Shown here in pieces: positions 43,674 through 53,000 of a stretch of DNA of 60,457 bases. The stretch lies in contig JAFATG010000323.1 in NCBI GenBank assembly GCA_019244055.1, positions 1 through 60,457 of the forward strand, written 5' to 3'. This DNA is from Acidobacteriaceae bacterium. Lineage in GTDB: Bacteria; Acidobacteriota; Terriglobia; Bryobacterales; Bryobacteraceae. The notes below the pieces were generated by a model. The model searched no databases and was not told the origin of the DNA. It worked only from the letters and a program-made list of their open reading frames with translations. The translations under genes and the position numbers were made by a program. Numbering within the stretch: position 1 is the stretch's first letter; each line of letters begins with the position of its first letter.

Positions 43674-44654
43674 TCAAGCGACAAGCACAATTTTGCCAAT
43701 GTGCTGTCCTTCCTCCATACGCTCATGCGCCAGCCGTGCGTCTCGCAGCGGGTACGTGGAATCGATGATCGGTCGGATCGGATCTTTCTTTGGAAGCAAT
43801 GGCCAGATATCCTGCGAAAGCCGACCAGCTATCTCACCTTTTTGAGCGGGTGTCCGAGCTCGCATCGTCGACCCGATGACGCGCGCCCGTTTGATCATCA
43901 GCTTGGTAATATCCAGCTCAGCTGTCCTGCCGCCCTGTATGGCGATGATCGCAAGCCGCCCTTCCGTCGCTAACGCATCCAGGTTGCGCGCCAGATAGCT
44001 CCCACCGACGAGATCGGCTATGACGTCCACCCCGCGGCCTCCGGTCAGCCGCTTAACCTCCGCCACGAAGTCTTGCTCGTTGTAGTTGATCGCGTGTTCG
44101 GCTCCAAGCCGAAGGCAGGCCTCGCACTTCTTACTGCTTCTCGCCGTTGCGATTGGAGTAGCACCCCAAGCGCGGCATAGCATAATCCCCATGCTGCCGA
44201 TACCGCTTGTGCCGCCATGAATCAGTACTGTTTCGCCGGATTTTAAGTTCGCCCGTGTAACGAGATTGTCGTACACGGTAAACAGGTTTTCCGGCAGCGT
44301 AGCGGTTTCCACCATGCTCCAACCGTCCGGAACCGGGAGCACCTGAACCGCGGGAGCGGCGCAGTACTCCGCATATCCGCCGCCTGCTACGACAGCGCAA
44401 ACTTTGTCGCCGCTCTTCCACTGCGCTACCCCGGCTCCGATTGAGTCCACAGTTCCTGCAATGTCGAGTCCTGGGATATCGGGCGCCCCCGCCGGCGGGG
44501 GATACTTGCCTTTGCGCTGCATGATATCCGCACGTGAAACTCCCGACGCTTCGACTCGGATCACGACTTCCCCGTTGCCCGCCTGCGGCTTCGGCCGTTC
44601 TACCGGCCGTAAGACATCTGGTGCGCCGAACGATGAAATCTCAACAGCGAGCAT
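43674..44654 (-). CDS. NAD(P)H-quinone oxidoreductase (zinc-free MDR family)
   Basis: 326 aa of the medium-chain dehydrogenase/reductase superfamily, PIG3-like quinone oxidoreductase branch. GVSRADIMQRKGKYPPPAGA and PGLDIAGTVDSIGAGV form the catalytic part; VLIHGGTSGIGSMGIMLCRA is the NADPH-binding motif. No zinc ligands are seen. Operon: small membrane protein gene (12 nt before) and bshA (5 nt after). A link between quinone reduction and thiol metabolism is possible but not shown. Confidence 0.92.
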   Translation of the reverse strand: MLAVEISSFGAPDVLRPVERPKPQAGNGEVVIRVEASGVSRADIMQRKGKYPPPAGAPDIPGLDIAGTVDSIGAGVAQWKSGDKVCAVVAGGGYAEYCAAPAVQVLPVPDGWSMVETATLPENLFTVYDNLVTRANLKSGETVLIHGGTSGIGSMGIMLCRAWGATPIATARSSKKCEACLRLGAEHAINYNEQDFVAEVKRLTGGRGVDVIADLVGGSYLARNLDALATEGRLAIIAIQGGRTAELDITKLMIKRARVIGSTMRARTPAQKGEIAGRLSQDIWPLLPKKDPIRPIIDSTYPLRDARLAHERMEEGQHIGKIVLVA

Positions 44655-44666
44655 AGGGCATCATCG

Positions 44667-44876
44667 CTACCACAGAACCAGCCATAGTCCGATCGCAATC
44701 TCCGCCGTCGCAATACGGCGTGTCAACTCGGGGCGTTCGGAGAAGTAATCCAGCATGTCATCTATCATCGGCGCTCCGGCCTGAAGCCGTCTTGGATATT
44801 CGGTCGGGGATAGAAAGGCGCCAATTCCATCAACTATAAATAGCGCGCCAATTGAGATTCTCGCCGCCTTCTTCAT
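44667..44876 (-). CDS. Small membrane protein
   Basis: 69 aa from ATG 44876, with AGAGG seven bases upstream; the extra 15 upstream residues are non-hydrophobic. Two hydrophobic stretches: ARISIGALFIVDGIGAFLSP and TRRIATAEIAIGLWLVLW. No known family. Probably the first gene of an operon with the quinone oxidoreductase and bshA. Divergent from the haem-type membrane protein gene at 44951. Confidence 0.65.
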   Translation of the reverse strand: MKKAARISIGALFIVDGIGAFLSPTEYPRRLQAGAPMIDDMLDYFSERPELTRRIATAEIAIGLWLVLW

Positions 44877-44950
44877 ACATGGCCTCTTCAGTTGATGCAG
44901 AAGGATTTGTTTATGCCTCACTGCAATGCTATCTTCCGAAGAGCCCTTAC

Positions 44951-45544
44951 ATGAGTGCTGTCGATTTATCCAGCGACGCCGGCCTTGTCGCTATGGTGCT
45001 GTTGACCGTCAACATCTTGCTCGGATTGATCCTTTCAGCCCGATATAATCCGGTGCGCAATTGGCCGCACCGCCGCGTTCCCGTTTTCGACATTCATAAT
45101 TGGACGGCTTACGTCGCGCTCGCGCTAGTCTTGCTGCATCCGATTCTCCTTCTCCTTTCGAAATCTGCGGGTTTCCGTGTGATCGATATTCTTTGGCCTC
45201 TCCACTCGCCCAAACAGACTCTATACAACTGCCTAGGCGCCACCGCCTTCTACTGTGTTGTTTTTGTGGTTGTCACTTCGTACTTTCGCTTAAAACTCGG
45301 TAGCAGGCTCTGGAAGAAGTTACATTACGTGTCCTACGTTGCTGCGGGATTCCTTTTTGTCCATGGAATTTTGATCGACCCGGAACTGAAAGATGCCGGC
45401 CCTGATCTTCTGGACGGCGAAAAGATCCTGGTTGAAGTCTGCGCTCTTCTCATTGTTTCCGCCACAATTTGGCGGGTCCGTTACCAGCCTAAAAAGCGTT
45501 CACTGGCCGCGTCTGTTCGCAAGGTGGATTACGAAGCGGTTTGA
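44951..45544 (+). CDS. Ferric reductase-like / YedZ-type transmembrane protein
   Basis: 197 aa from ATG 44951; an earlier in-frame ATG at 44852 would overlap the divergent gene and add 33 non-conserved residues. Five to six helices with His in the right places for b-type haem: FDIHNWTAYVALALVLLHP, WKKLHYVSYVAAGFLFVHG. This resembles the ferric reductase-like transmembrane domain of MsrQ/YedZ. No MsrP-type reductase or NAD-binding domain is next to it, so its electron partners are unknown. Confidence 0.75.
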   Translation: MSAVDLSSDAGLVAMVLLTVNILLGLILSARYNPVRNWPHRRVPVFDIHNWTAYVALALVLLHPILLLLSKSAGFRVIDILWPLHSPKQTLYNCLGATAFYCVVFVVVTSYFRLKLGSRLWKKLHYVSYVAAGFLFVHGILIDPELKDAGPDLLDGEKILVEVCALLIVSATIWRVRYQPKKRSLAASVRKVDYEAV

Positions 45545-45613
45545 ACTCGGAGTTGCCCCGTGTAACACTTGTCATCCCGTCGCTATCCAACGGTCGCCGG
45601 TAAGGAGTGTTCG

Positions 45614-46000
45614 ATGAAAGCTCTCTTCTTCTTGGGACGTATGGTGTTCGGCGGCTTTTTCCTGTACAACGCGATCCACCACTTCAAGGAGACGAAGGGT
45701 CTGGCTGCATATGCCGGGTACAAGGGCGTGCCGAATCCGGATCAGGCCGTTCTTATTTCAGGTGCCCTCCTTGCAGTGGGTGCGACTAGCGTTCTCTTAG
45801 GCGTCAAGCCGAAGATTGGTACTCTTGCCTTGGTCAGTTTCCTGGCCGCTGTCTCACCCGCCGTGCACGATTTCTGGAACATCCCGGAGCAAGGCGAGCA
45901 CATGAATCAGATGATTAACTTCAGCAAGAACATGGCTCTGCTCGGTGCCGCTTTGTTGCTGATGGGAGTGCCCGAGCCTTGGCCGGCAAGCCTCGGCTAA
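45614..46000 (+). CDS. DoxX-family membrane protein
   Basis: 128 aa from ATG 45614, fixed by AAGGAG seven bases upstream; the open frame extends 45 nt further but without features. DoxX-type sequence: FFLGRMVFGGFFLYNAIHHF, then ALLAVGATSVLLGVKPKIGT and NMALLGAALLLMGV. A His pair (IHHF) sits at the end of helix 1. Second DoxX-like protein of the window, only distantly like the one at 40632. Confidence 0.88.
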   Translation: MKALFFLGRMVFGGFFLYNAIHHFKETKGLAAYAGYKGVPNPDQAVLISGALLAVGATSVLLGVKPKIGTLALVSFLAAVSPAVHDFWNIPEQGEHMNQMINFSKNMALLGAALLLMGVPEPWPASLG

Positions 46001-46037
46001 AGGGAGCGTTCGCTGCCGCCGTCCGAATCCGCATACA

Positions 46038-46703
46038 ATGGATCGCGGCAGGCAAGAATTGATCAAGATTATCACCATCGAGCGCGAATACGGATGCGGC
46101 GCGGCGGACATTGCCAAAGAGTTGGCCGGCCGGCTCGGTTGGGCTCTTTGGGATCATGAGATTACCTGTGCCATAGCAAAGCGCCTCAATTGCGATGTTC
46201 GCTCAGTCGAGCGGCGGGAAGAGAAACCTGATCCTACCTTCTACCGGCTAATAAAAGTCTTCATGCGCGGCAGCTACGAAGAACATTACTCAGGCGGCGG
46301 CCCGGTGGAACTGCTGGATGGCGAGACCCTCGCCCGGCTTTTCGAAAAGGTTGTTACTGATCTCGCTGGCCGAGGACCCTGCGTCATTGTTGGCCGCGGT
46401 TCGCCTTGGTTTTTACGAACCCGCGACGATGTGCTCCGCACCTTTCTTTATGCCCCCTATGAAGAGAAACTTCGCCGCATGCTCGAGCGAGGGGTATCAC
46501 ACGAAGAAGCCGAAGACCTTCTTGAACGCGTTGACCGCGATCGCGCTGCCTTCGTCACGAAGTATTACGCGAAAACTTGGCCCCAGCGCGATATATACCA
46601 TCTGATGGTCAACACGCTCCCCGGCGACGCCGCCGTAATCGACGTGATCCTTCATGAGATGGAAATACTGAATCGCGGCGCCCAGGTAGCTTCGCGCTCC
46701 TAG
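46038..46703 (+). CDS. Cytidylate kinase-like protein
   Basis: 221 aa. P-loop region IITIEREYGCGAADIAKELA is of the Cytidylate_kin2/AAA_26 type, shorter and different from true Cmk. LAGRGPCVIVGRGSPWFLRT, then LRRMLERGVSHEEAEDLLER and RDRAAFVTKYYAKTWPQRDI are family blocks. Substrate unknown; possible nucleotide or small-molecule kinase. Convergent with the 53-aa acidic protein by 4 nt. Confidence 0.85.
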   Translation: MDRGRQELIKIITIEREYGCGAADIAKELAGRLGWALWDHEITCAIAKRLNCDVRSVERREEKPDPTFYRLIKVFMRGSYEEHYSGGGPVELLDGETLARLFEKVVTDLAGRGPCVIVGRGSPWFLRTRDDVLRTFLYAPYEEKLRRMLERGVSHEEAEDLLERVDRDRAAFVTKYYAKTWPQRDIYHLMVNTLPGDAAVIDVILHEMEILNRGAQVASRS

Positions 46704-46861
46704 CTCTTTTGAGCATCAGTCGGTTTCGTCTTGGCCGTTTGCTCTAAATCCTCCTCTACGGTCTCCAAATCTCCTTCAGCCTGGGATGGCTTAGGCCGCT
46801 CTTCCGCGGCCAGATCCTTGTCTGGTTGGGATGAAGGTTGTCCTTTGATTTTCTTGCTCAT
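46700..46861 (-). CDS. Small acidic hypothetical protein
   Basis: 53 aa from ATG 46861 (MSKKIKGQPS), with GAGGT directly before the ATG. Very rich in Glu, Asp, Lys, Gln and Pro; probably disordered. No recognised family. Its stop overlaps the cytidylate kinase-like stop by 4 nt, and galM ends 32 nt upstream. The reading is plausible but rests on composition and ribosome site only. Confidence 0.45.
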   Translation of the reverse strand: MSKKIKGQPSSQPDKDLAAEERPKPSQAEGDLETVEEDLEQTAKTKPTDAQKS

Positions 46862-46893
46862 ACCTCGTAGAGAAAACGATTCAATCCGAGGTT

Positions 46894-47958
46894 TCACTCG
46901 ACTGAGAATTTGTAGACAGTTGCCTGTTGGTACCGCTGGCCGGGTCTCAATTCTGTCGAGGGGAAATTCGGGTGATGAGGAGAATCGGGGAAATGTTGAG
47001 TTTCCAGGCAGAATGCCGAACGGAATCCGTAAACAATCCCTCTCTTGCCGTGCACGCTTCCGTCCAGATGGTTGCCGGTGTAAAACTGCATACCCGGCTG
47101 CGTCGTGTGTACTTCCAGAGTGCGTCCGCTGTTAGGGTCTGTGACTCGCGCGGCCAGCGACAATCGACTGCCACCGCCGTTCAGAGCGTAGTTATGATCG
47201 AATCCAAGGCCAAGCTTCAACTGCTCGCTGTCTTCGTGGAGTCTCTTTCCGATCTCCTCTGGTGTGCGGAAATCGAATGGCGTTCCCGCAACGGGGCGCA
47301 ACTCGCCAGTCGGGATCAAGTGCTCATTGACCGGAGTGAATTTATCGGCATTAATCATCACGAGATGTTTGGCAATACTTCCTGAGGGTTGCCCGGCCAG
47401 ATTGAAGTAGGAATGATTGGTCAGATTGACAATTGTTGGCTTGTCGGTGCTGGCCTCGTATTCGATTCGTAGTTCCCCGTTTTCGGTGAGCGCGTATTGA
47501 ACCTTGACCGATAATTGACCCGGATATCCTTCATCTCCATCCGGGCTTATAAGCTGAAGCTCCAGTGCCGGGCAACCGTCCAGCTCGGTCTCTCTTGCCT
47601 CCCAAGCCGCTCTGTCGAAACCTCTCCAGCCTCCGTGCAACGAGCACTTCCCGTTGTTTTGGGCCAGGTGGTACTCATGTCCTCCCAGAACAAATTGCGC
47701 ATTCGATATGCGGTTTGCGTACCGGCCGACAAGTGCCCCAAAATACGGATTTTTGCCCAAGTATCCTTCCAGATCATCGAATCCCAGAACAACATCTTCG
47801 AATCTATTGTGACGGTCCGGAGTGAGTAGGCTTACCACACGACCGCCATAGTTGGTGATCCGCGCCTCCATTCCCTTCGAGTTCCGAAGCGTATAGATAT
47901 CGATCTTCTCGCCCGAGGGCAGGTGACCCCAATTCTCTTTCTTGCGTTCTCCAATCAT
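46894..47958 (-). CDS. galM: Aldose 1-epimerase (galactose mutarotase)
   Basis: Interconverts alpha and beta anomers of hexoses. 354 aa from ATG 47958; an earlier in-frame start at 48042 overlaps the divergent gene and adds non-conserved residues. Motifs: GGWRGFDRAAWEA, VNLTNHSYFNLAG (catalytic His) and GLGFDHNYAL, with the Glu-containing C-terminal block GLEVHTTQPGM-like (LEVHTTQPGMQFYTGNHLDG). Cytosolic. Only 20 bp separate its start from the divergent gene. Confidence 0.94.
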   Translation of the reverse strand: MIGERKKENWGHLPSGEKIDIYTLRNSKGMEARITNYGGRVVSLLTPDRHNRFEDVVLGFDDLEGYLGKNPYFGALVGRYANRISNAQFVLGGHEYHLAQNNGKCSLHGGWRGFDRAAWEARETELDGCPALELQLISPDGDEGYPGQLSVKVQYALTENGELRIEYEASTDKPTIVNLTNHSYFNLAGQPSGSIAKHLVMINADKFTPVNEHLIPTGELRPVAGTPFDFRTPEEIGKRLHEDSEQLKLGLGFDHNYALNGGGSRLSLAARVTDPNSGRTLEVHTTQPGMQFYTGNHLDGSVHGKRGIVYGFRSAFCLETQHFPDSPHHPNFPSTELRPGQRYQQATVYKFSVE

Positions 47959-47978
47959 TACGGCAAGTAGTATACGGT

Positions 47979-50033
47979 ATGGAGTCGGAAACAGAAGTCT
48001 CGGCACCGCGCGCGCTGAACTCCCTCCTGTGCGGCACGGCAATATTTCTGAGCGCCTTTCTTCTGTTTTCTCTCGAACCGCTCATTGCGAAACGAATTAT
48101 TCCGTGGTTCGGAGGGTCTGCCGCTGTCTGGACAGTTTGCCTTGTCTTTTATCAAATCGCGCTCTTGCTCGGCTATGTTTACGCTCGCGCGGTAGCTCGT
48201 AGGTTGACGCCGCGGATGCAATCAATTCTTCACATCCTGCTTCTGCTGGCATCGCTGACCCTCTTGCCGATTGGACCCGGCGCTGGTTGGAAACCCGCGC
48301 CTTCGCAAGATCCCACTTGGCTGATTCTTCTTATGCTGACCGCGACGATCGGCCTACCTTTTGTTGTGCTCTCGGCTACCTCGCCGCTCCTCCAGTACTG
48401 GTTGGCAAGGGGCGGCCACAGCACGCCGTACAGTTTCTTCGCGTTCTCGAATTTCGCCTCGTTCGCGGCGCTTATCGCTTATCCACTCGGAATCGAACCG
48501 ACACTCGACGTAAACGCTCAAAGCCGCTGGTGGTCGGTACTGTACACGGTCTTTGTAGTCGCTTGCGGCATCTCAGCATGGCAAAGCCGCAGTGCTGCCC
48601 TGCAGTTGACCGCCTCAACGGAACACCCGCCCCTCAAAGGAACTCACGAATGGATCTGGTTCACGCTGGCCGCCTGCGGTTCCATGCTGCTGCTCGCCGT
48701 GACCAATCACATCGATGAAAATGTCGCGGCGGTTCCACTTCTCTGGGTTCTGCCGCTGGCAGTATATCTTCTTAGCTTTGTCTTCGCATTTAGCGGCGCA
48801 CGTCTCTATCGGCGATCATTATGGCTTCGGGTTCTTGCTTTCTCGCTCGGCATACTTGGTTACGCCATTTACAACATCAATGAGGTGCAGGCACTCCAGA
48901 TCAGCATCCCGATTTTTTTAGCCGGCCTTTTTGTGTGCTGCCTCTTTTGTCACGCTGAACTCTACCGTCTCCGCCCCGACGCTTCTGACCTCACGCGCTT
49001 TTATTTGATTGTCGCTGCCGGTGGCGCAGGCGGTGCGATCTTCGTCGGCTTGATTGCACCCCGCATTTTCAGTGGCATCTACGAACTTCCGCTCGCTCTC
49101 TCATTAACGGCGGCTCTGGCCCTACTGCTCACCTGGAGCGAACACGTCTGGTCCATTCGTCTTCTTTGGGTGGGGGTTTCGGCGGCCATGTGCGCCGTAT
49201 TCGCTGCCAATATAGCCGCGTATCACCAAAACGCGCTTGCGCTTCGCCGCAGTTTCTATGGCTCGCTTCGGGTCGTACAGTCGCGTCACGCAGGGCCGGA
49301 GCAGACTCGTACGCTCTTCCATGGAACTATTGAGCACGGCGCTCAGTTTCTTTTGCCGCCGCGCCGCTCTCGCCCGACTACGTACTATGGTCCGGATTCG
49401 GGTATTGGAATTCTGCTCCGGGAATGCTTCCCGCCGGGTAAGCGCGTCGGAATCGTTGGCCTCGGGGTCGGCACAGTAGCGGCATACGGCCAGCCCGGGG
49501 ACACGTTTCGGTTTTATGAAATTAATCCCCAGGTGATTGAGATTGCCGAATCGCTGTTTTTCTATCTGCGCCAAACCCCTTCGAAGGTCCAAATCGTTGA
49601 GGGAGATGGCCGCCTCTCCCTAGAACCGGACACGTCTCCGCCCTTCGATGTGCTCGCTCTGGATGCCTTCTCCGGTGATGCGATTCCTGTTCATCTGTTG
49701 ACGGCACAAGCAATGACTCTCTATCAACGCCACGTCCGTCCGAATGGCGCGATCGCCTTCCATGTTTCCAACAACTATCTGGATCTCGCGCCCGTTGTAC
49801 GCCGGTTGGCGCAGTCGGCCGGTTACAAGACGATTTTGATCCACAACCACGGGGAGGACGAGGAATCGATCCTGCCTGCCGACTGGGTCATTGTCACCAA
49901 CAATGAAACCGTCTTGGCAGATCCGGCTCTGAAACTTCGTTCCCGAGTTATCGCGCCTCGGCCGGGTCTTCGACTCTGGACGGACACTTACAACGATTTG
50001 CTACAAACCTTAAAAACACCGCGGGTTCACTGA
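47979..50033 (+). CDS. Membrane protein fused to spermidine synthase-like domain
   Basis: 684 aa. N-terminal two-thirds: about 10-12 transmembrane helices (for example LLCGTAIFLSAFLLFSLEPL and VPLLWVLPLAVYLLSFVFAF). C-terminal domain from about residue 465: VGIVGLGVGTVAAYGQPGDT is the SAM-binding glycine motif, with FYEINPQVIEIA, VEGDGRLSLE and LALDAFSGDAIPVHLLT as in polyamine synthases. Such fused proteins are common but their substrates are unsettled; a membrane transporter-methyltransferase or aminopropyltransferase role is possible. Confidence 0.85.
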   Translation: MESETEVSAPRALNSLLCGTAIFLSAFLLFSLEPLIAKRIIPWFGGSAAVWTVCLVFYQIALLLGYVYARAVARRLTPRMQSILHILLLLASLTLLPIGPGAGWKPAPSQDPTWLILLMLTATIGLPFVVLSATSPLLQYWLARGGHSTPYSFFAFSNFASFAALIAYPLGIEPTLDVNAQSRWWSVLYTVFVVACGISAWQSRSAALQLTASTEHPPLKGTHEWIWFTLAACGSMLLLAVTNHIDENVAAVPLLWVLPLAVYLLSFVFAFSGARLYRRSLWLRVLAFSLGILGYAIYNINEVQALQISIPIFLAGLFVCCLFCHAELYRLRPDASDLTRFYLIVAAGGAGGAIFVGLIAPRIFSGIYELPLALSLTAALALLLTWSEHVWSIRLLWVGVSAAMCAVFAANIAAYHQNALALRRSFYGSLRVVQSRHAGPEQTRTLFHGTIEHGAQFLLPPRRSRPTTYYGPDSGIGILLRECFPPGKRVGIVGLGVGTVAAYGQPGDTFRFYEINPQVIEIAESLFFYLRQTPSKVQIVEGDGRLSLEPDTSPPFDVLALDAFSGDAIPVHLLTAQAMTLYQRHVRPNGAIAFHVSNNYLDLAPVVRRLAQSAGYKTILIHNHGEDEESILPADWVIVTNNETVLADPALKLRSRVIAPRPGLRLWTDTYNDLLQTLKTPRVH

Positions 50034-50043
50034 ACCTTTGCGT

Positions 50044-53000
50044 CTATAACGGCGCTGGCTTGGCTCGAGTCCGGTTCACTTGTGTCCGCTTGCTGCCCCA
50101 CGGCAAGACTCTACGGGGTTGCATATCTATGGTAGGTCTAACTCGGAGCGGCCGCTCCTGTAGAATCAGTTCGCTTGCCTGCACAAGCCGCTCTGCGTGG
50201 AACCACCGTTGAAACGGGTCCCCGTGCAGCAGATTGCAAATAGCTGCCAGACTCATTCCTTGGTGGTGGGCCATCCAGCAGCGCACCAGTTCGCATTTTC
50301 TGCGCAGCAATCGTGATGGCGCCGAACCCGTGTAGTCTCCCGATTCATAGAAGCCAAACTCCGCCATCCAGCCCCGCCGGGCCATTCGGCGAAGGTTAGC
50401 AACTGCCGAGACGGGCTCTATCAACAAAGCGAGAACGCTTGAATACGGCGAAACCACCAAAGCGCCTTCCCGTGCCACACTCAGCGCGAGACCCGGAACT
50501 CCGAACGCCGCATATTGATAATTTCCATCCGCATCCGTCTTGCTGTAAGCTGCTTCAGAAATTCCCCACGGCACGCTCCGTTTGGTCCCATAAGCACGCT
50601 GCGCACGTACCGCCGAACGAACGGAGCGATCAAGCAGGGTATTCGGATGCGATTTCATCCAAATCACTGGCATCAGGTACTCGAACATCGTTCCGGTCCA
50701 GGAAATTAGGACCTTCTCGTCCTCGCAAACCGTGTGCTGCCTTCCCAAACGAAACCACGCGTCTTGTTCCACCTCGCCCCTTGCGACAGCGATAAATGCC
50801 GCGGTGCGGCTCTCTGAAGCGAGCAGATCGTAACAGGAGTTGCTGAGCTTGTTTGCGTCCACGTCGAAGCCGACGGAGAGCAGTCTTCGGTCCGGATGAA
50901 TTAGTGGCGAAAAGCTCATTTCCCGAGCCAGACGGTCGGAATCCGACGCAAGCTGACGTAGCCGCGCCGCCAGTACGTGGACCTCTTTCCGGCAGCTAGC
51001 AATCTGTTCCTGTAGCCGAAGGGCTAAACGCGCCGCTTCAACCGGACTCGTCGGGGCACCGGCGAATTCACGAAGCTCCTTTTCGAATTCGTCGTAGTAC
51101 CTATCTGCGTTATCCAAGCACAAGGGAGCGCCCAACAATGACGGTCCGATATGTTGACGCAGCGCTTCGTATTCCGGTAAACACCACGGCATGAAGCGGC
51201 GGGCCTCTTCCCGGAGAGCTTCAATTCGTCTTTCAAGAGCTGCGGCCCACCAGGCCTTTGGGTCCGCTGCCGGTGAACTGCCCTTTCTCCTGCTCAGAAT
51301 GTCTGACAACCAGACCGTTGGATTTCCTCGGCTTCGCTCCTTTTGCGTGATCTTCTGGTCCAGCAATCGCCGGTGATCCAGAATTCCATTGAGCGCATTC
51401 GACCGGATTACCGGTTCGTGCAATAACTCCCGGCAGCCGTGCTCGAGCGCCCACAGCGATGCCACTAGGTTCCCGCTGTCTACGCTCGAAACGAACAACG
51501 GCGGTAATGGCGCAAGCGTCAGCGTGTCGTACCAGTTGAAGAAATGCCCGATATGGCGGGGGAGCTTCCGCATCGAACCGAGCGATAACTCGGTCAGTGT
51601 GGCAAATTCCGAGAGTGTCAAGTATCCAAATTCGAGCGCGGCCTGTCGTGCATTGAGTAGCAGACCGAGATTAGTCGGGGAGATGCGTTCCGCTATTCGA
51701 AACGGACGCTCCTGCACATTATCGGGAATCAGCCAGTGGTTCGCCGCCGTGCTGAATTCGGCGAAATAACGCCATGTGCGTAGCGCCACCTCACGTAAGA
51801 AAAGGCGGTCCGCCTCTTCGAGCGCGGCATCCTCGTGCGGCGATCTGTTCACCCATTCCGAAAACAGCTTCGAGCAGCACCACGCAACCAGGAAAGGAAG
51901 CGCATATGGCGCCGCGTATGGCCGCAGGAATAGACCTAGGCCGATCACAACACACAATGCCGGAACCCAATCCAGGTAGATATCAACCGGTGTTCTCTTT
52001 CGAATTCCCAGCTCGGCTTCAGTAGCGGTTTCCCATTCGAGCAACCGGGTGTGCGTGATGGTACTTCGAACGATGGTTCTGACAATTGCATCAATCGCAA
52101 CTAGAGCTTGATGCGCCAAAAATGCAATATTGAGCAAAATACTGACCTGTGAGGTCCCGAAATCCAGTAAGGCTTCTCTCAGAGTCCCCCATTTCTTACG
52201 CGCCGTTGCGCTTATCGCCGCGAACACGAGCCGGAAGTAGATCGGAAGGAACAGCAGCGCGACTGTTACCAGAGTCCAAAACCGGGGACCGCCTGGAAGC
52301 CAAAACCACCCGGCAATCAGAAGGAAGAAGGTTGCGGGTTCAACCAAGCTTCGCCGCAGATTATCAACAATCTTCCAGCGCGAAACCAGCGAAATCGGAT
52401 TGTCTACTAGCCGTCGCGACTCGTCTGGAACGCGGTTGAAAATCCACCTGACGATCTGCCAATCACCACGCAGCCAGCGATGTCTTCTCCTGTTGTACGC
52501 GCTGTAATGCGACGGGTAATCATCGATCACTTCTATATCGGAAACAAGGCCGGCCCTGGCATATGCCCCTTCAATCAAATCGTGACTCAGGAGCGCGTTG
52601 CGGGGGAAGCGATGCTCCAGCACCTGGCGAAGCGCGTCCACGTCATAAATGCCTTTACCGGTGAAAATGCCCTCGCCATACAGATCTTGATACGCATCCG
52701 AAACTGCTCGTGAATAGATATCGAACCCTGTTTGCCCGGAGTAGATGCTCCCCAGCCTCGAGCGCGTGGCCGAGTGCACGCTGATGCCCACTCGTGGTTG
52801 CAAGATCCCGTAACCCTGTGTGACGATGTTGAGCTCCGGGTCAATCAATGGCTGGTTCAACGGATGTGCCATTGCGCCAATCATCCGTTGCGCTGACTCT
52901 CTCGGCAACTGCGTGTCCGAATCCAGTGTCAGAACATATTGGATTTTGGGCAGTTTCGCCAGATCGCCGGCCTTTACAGGAAATGGATCGAACTTCTTAC

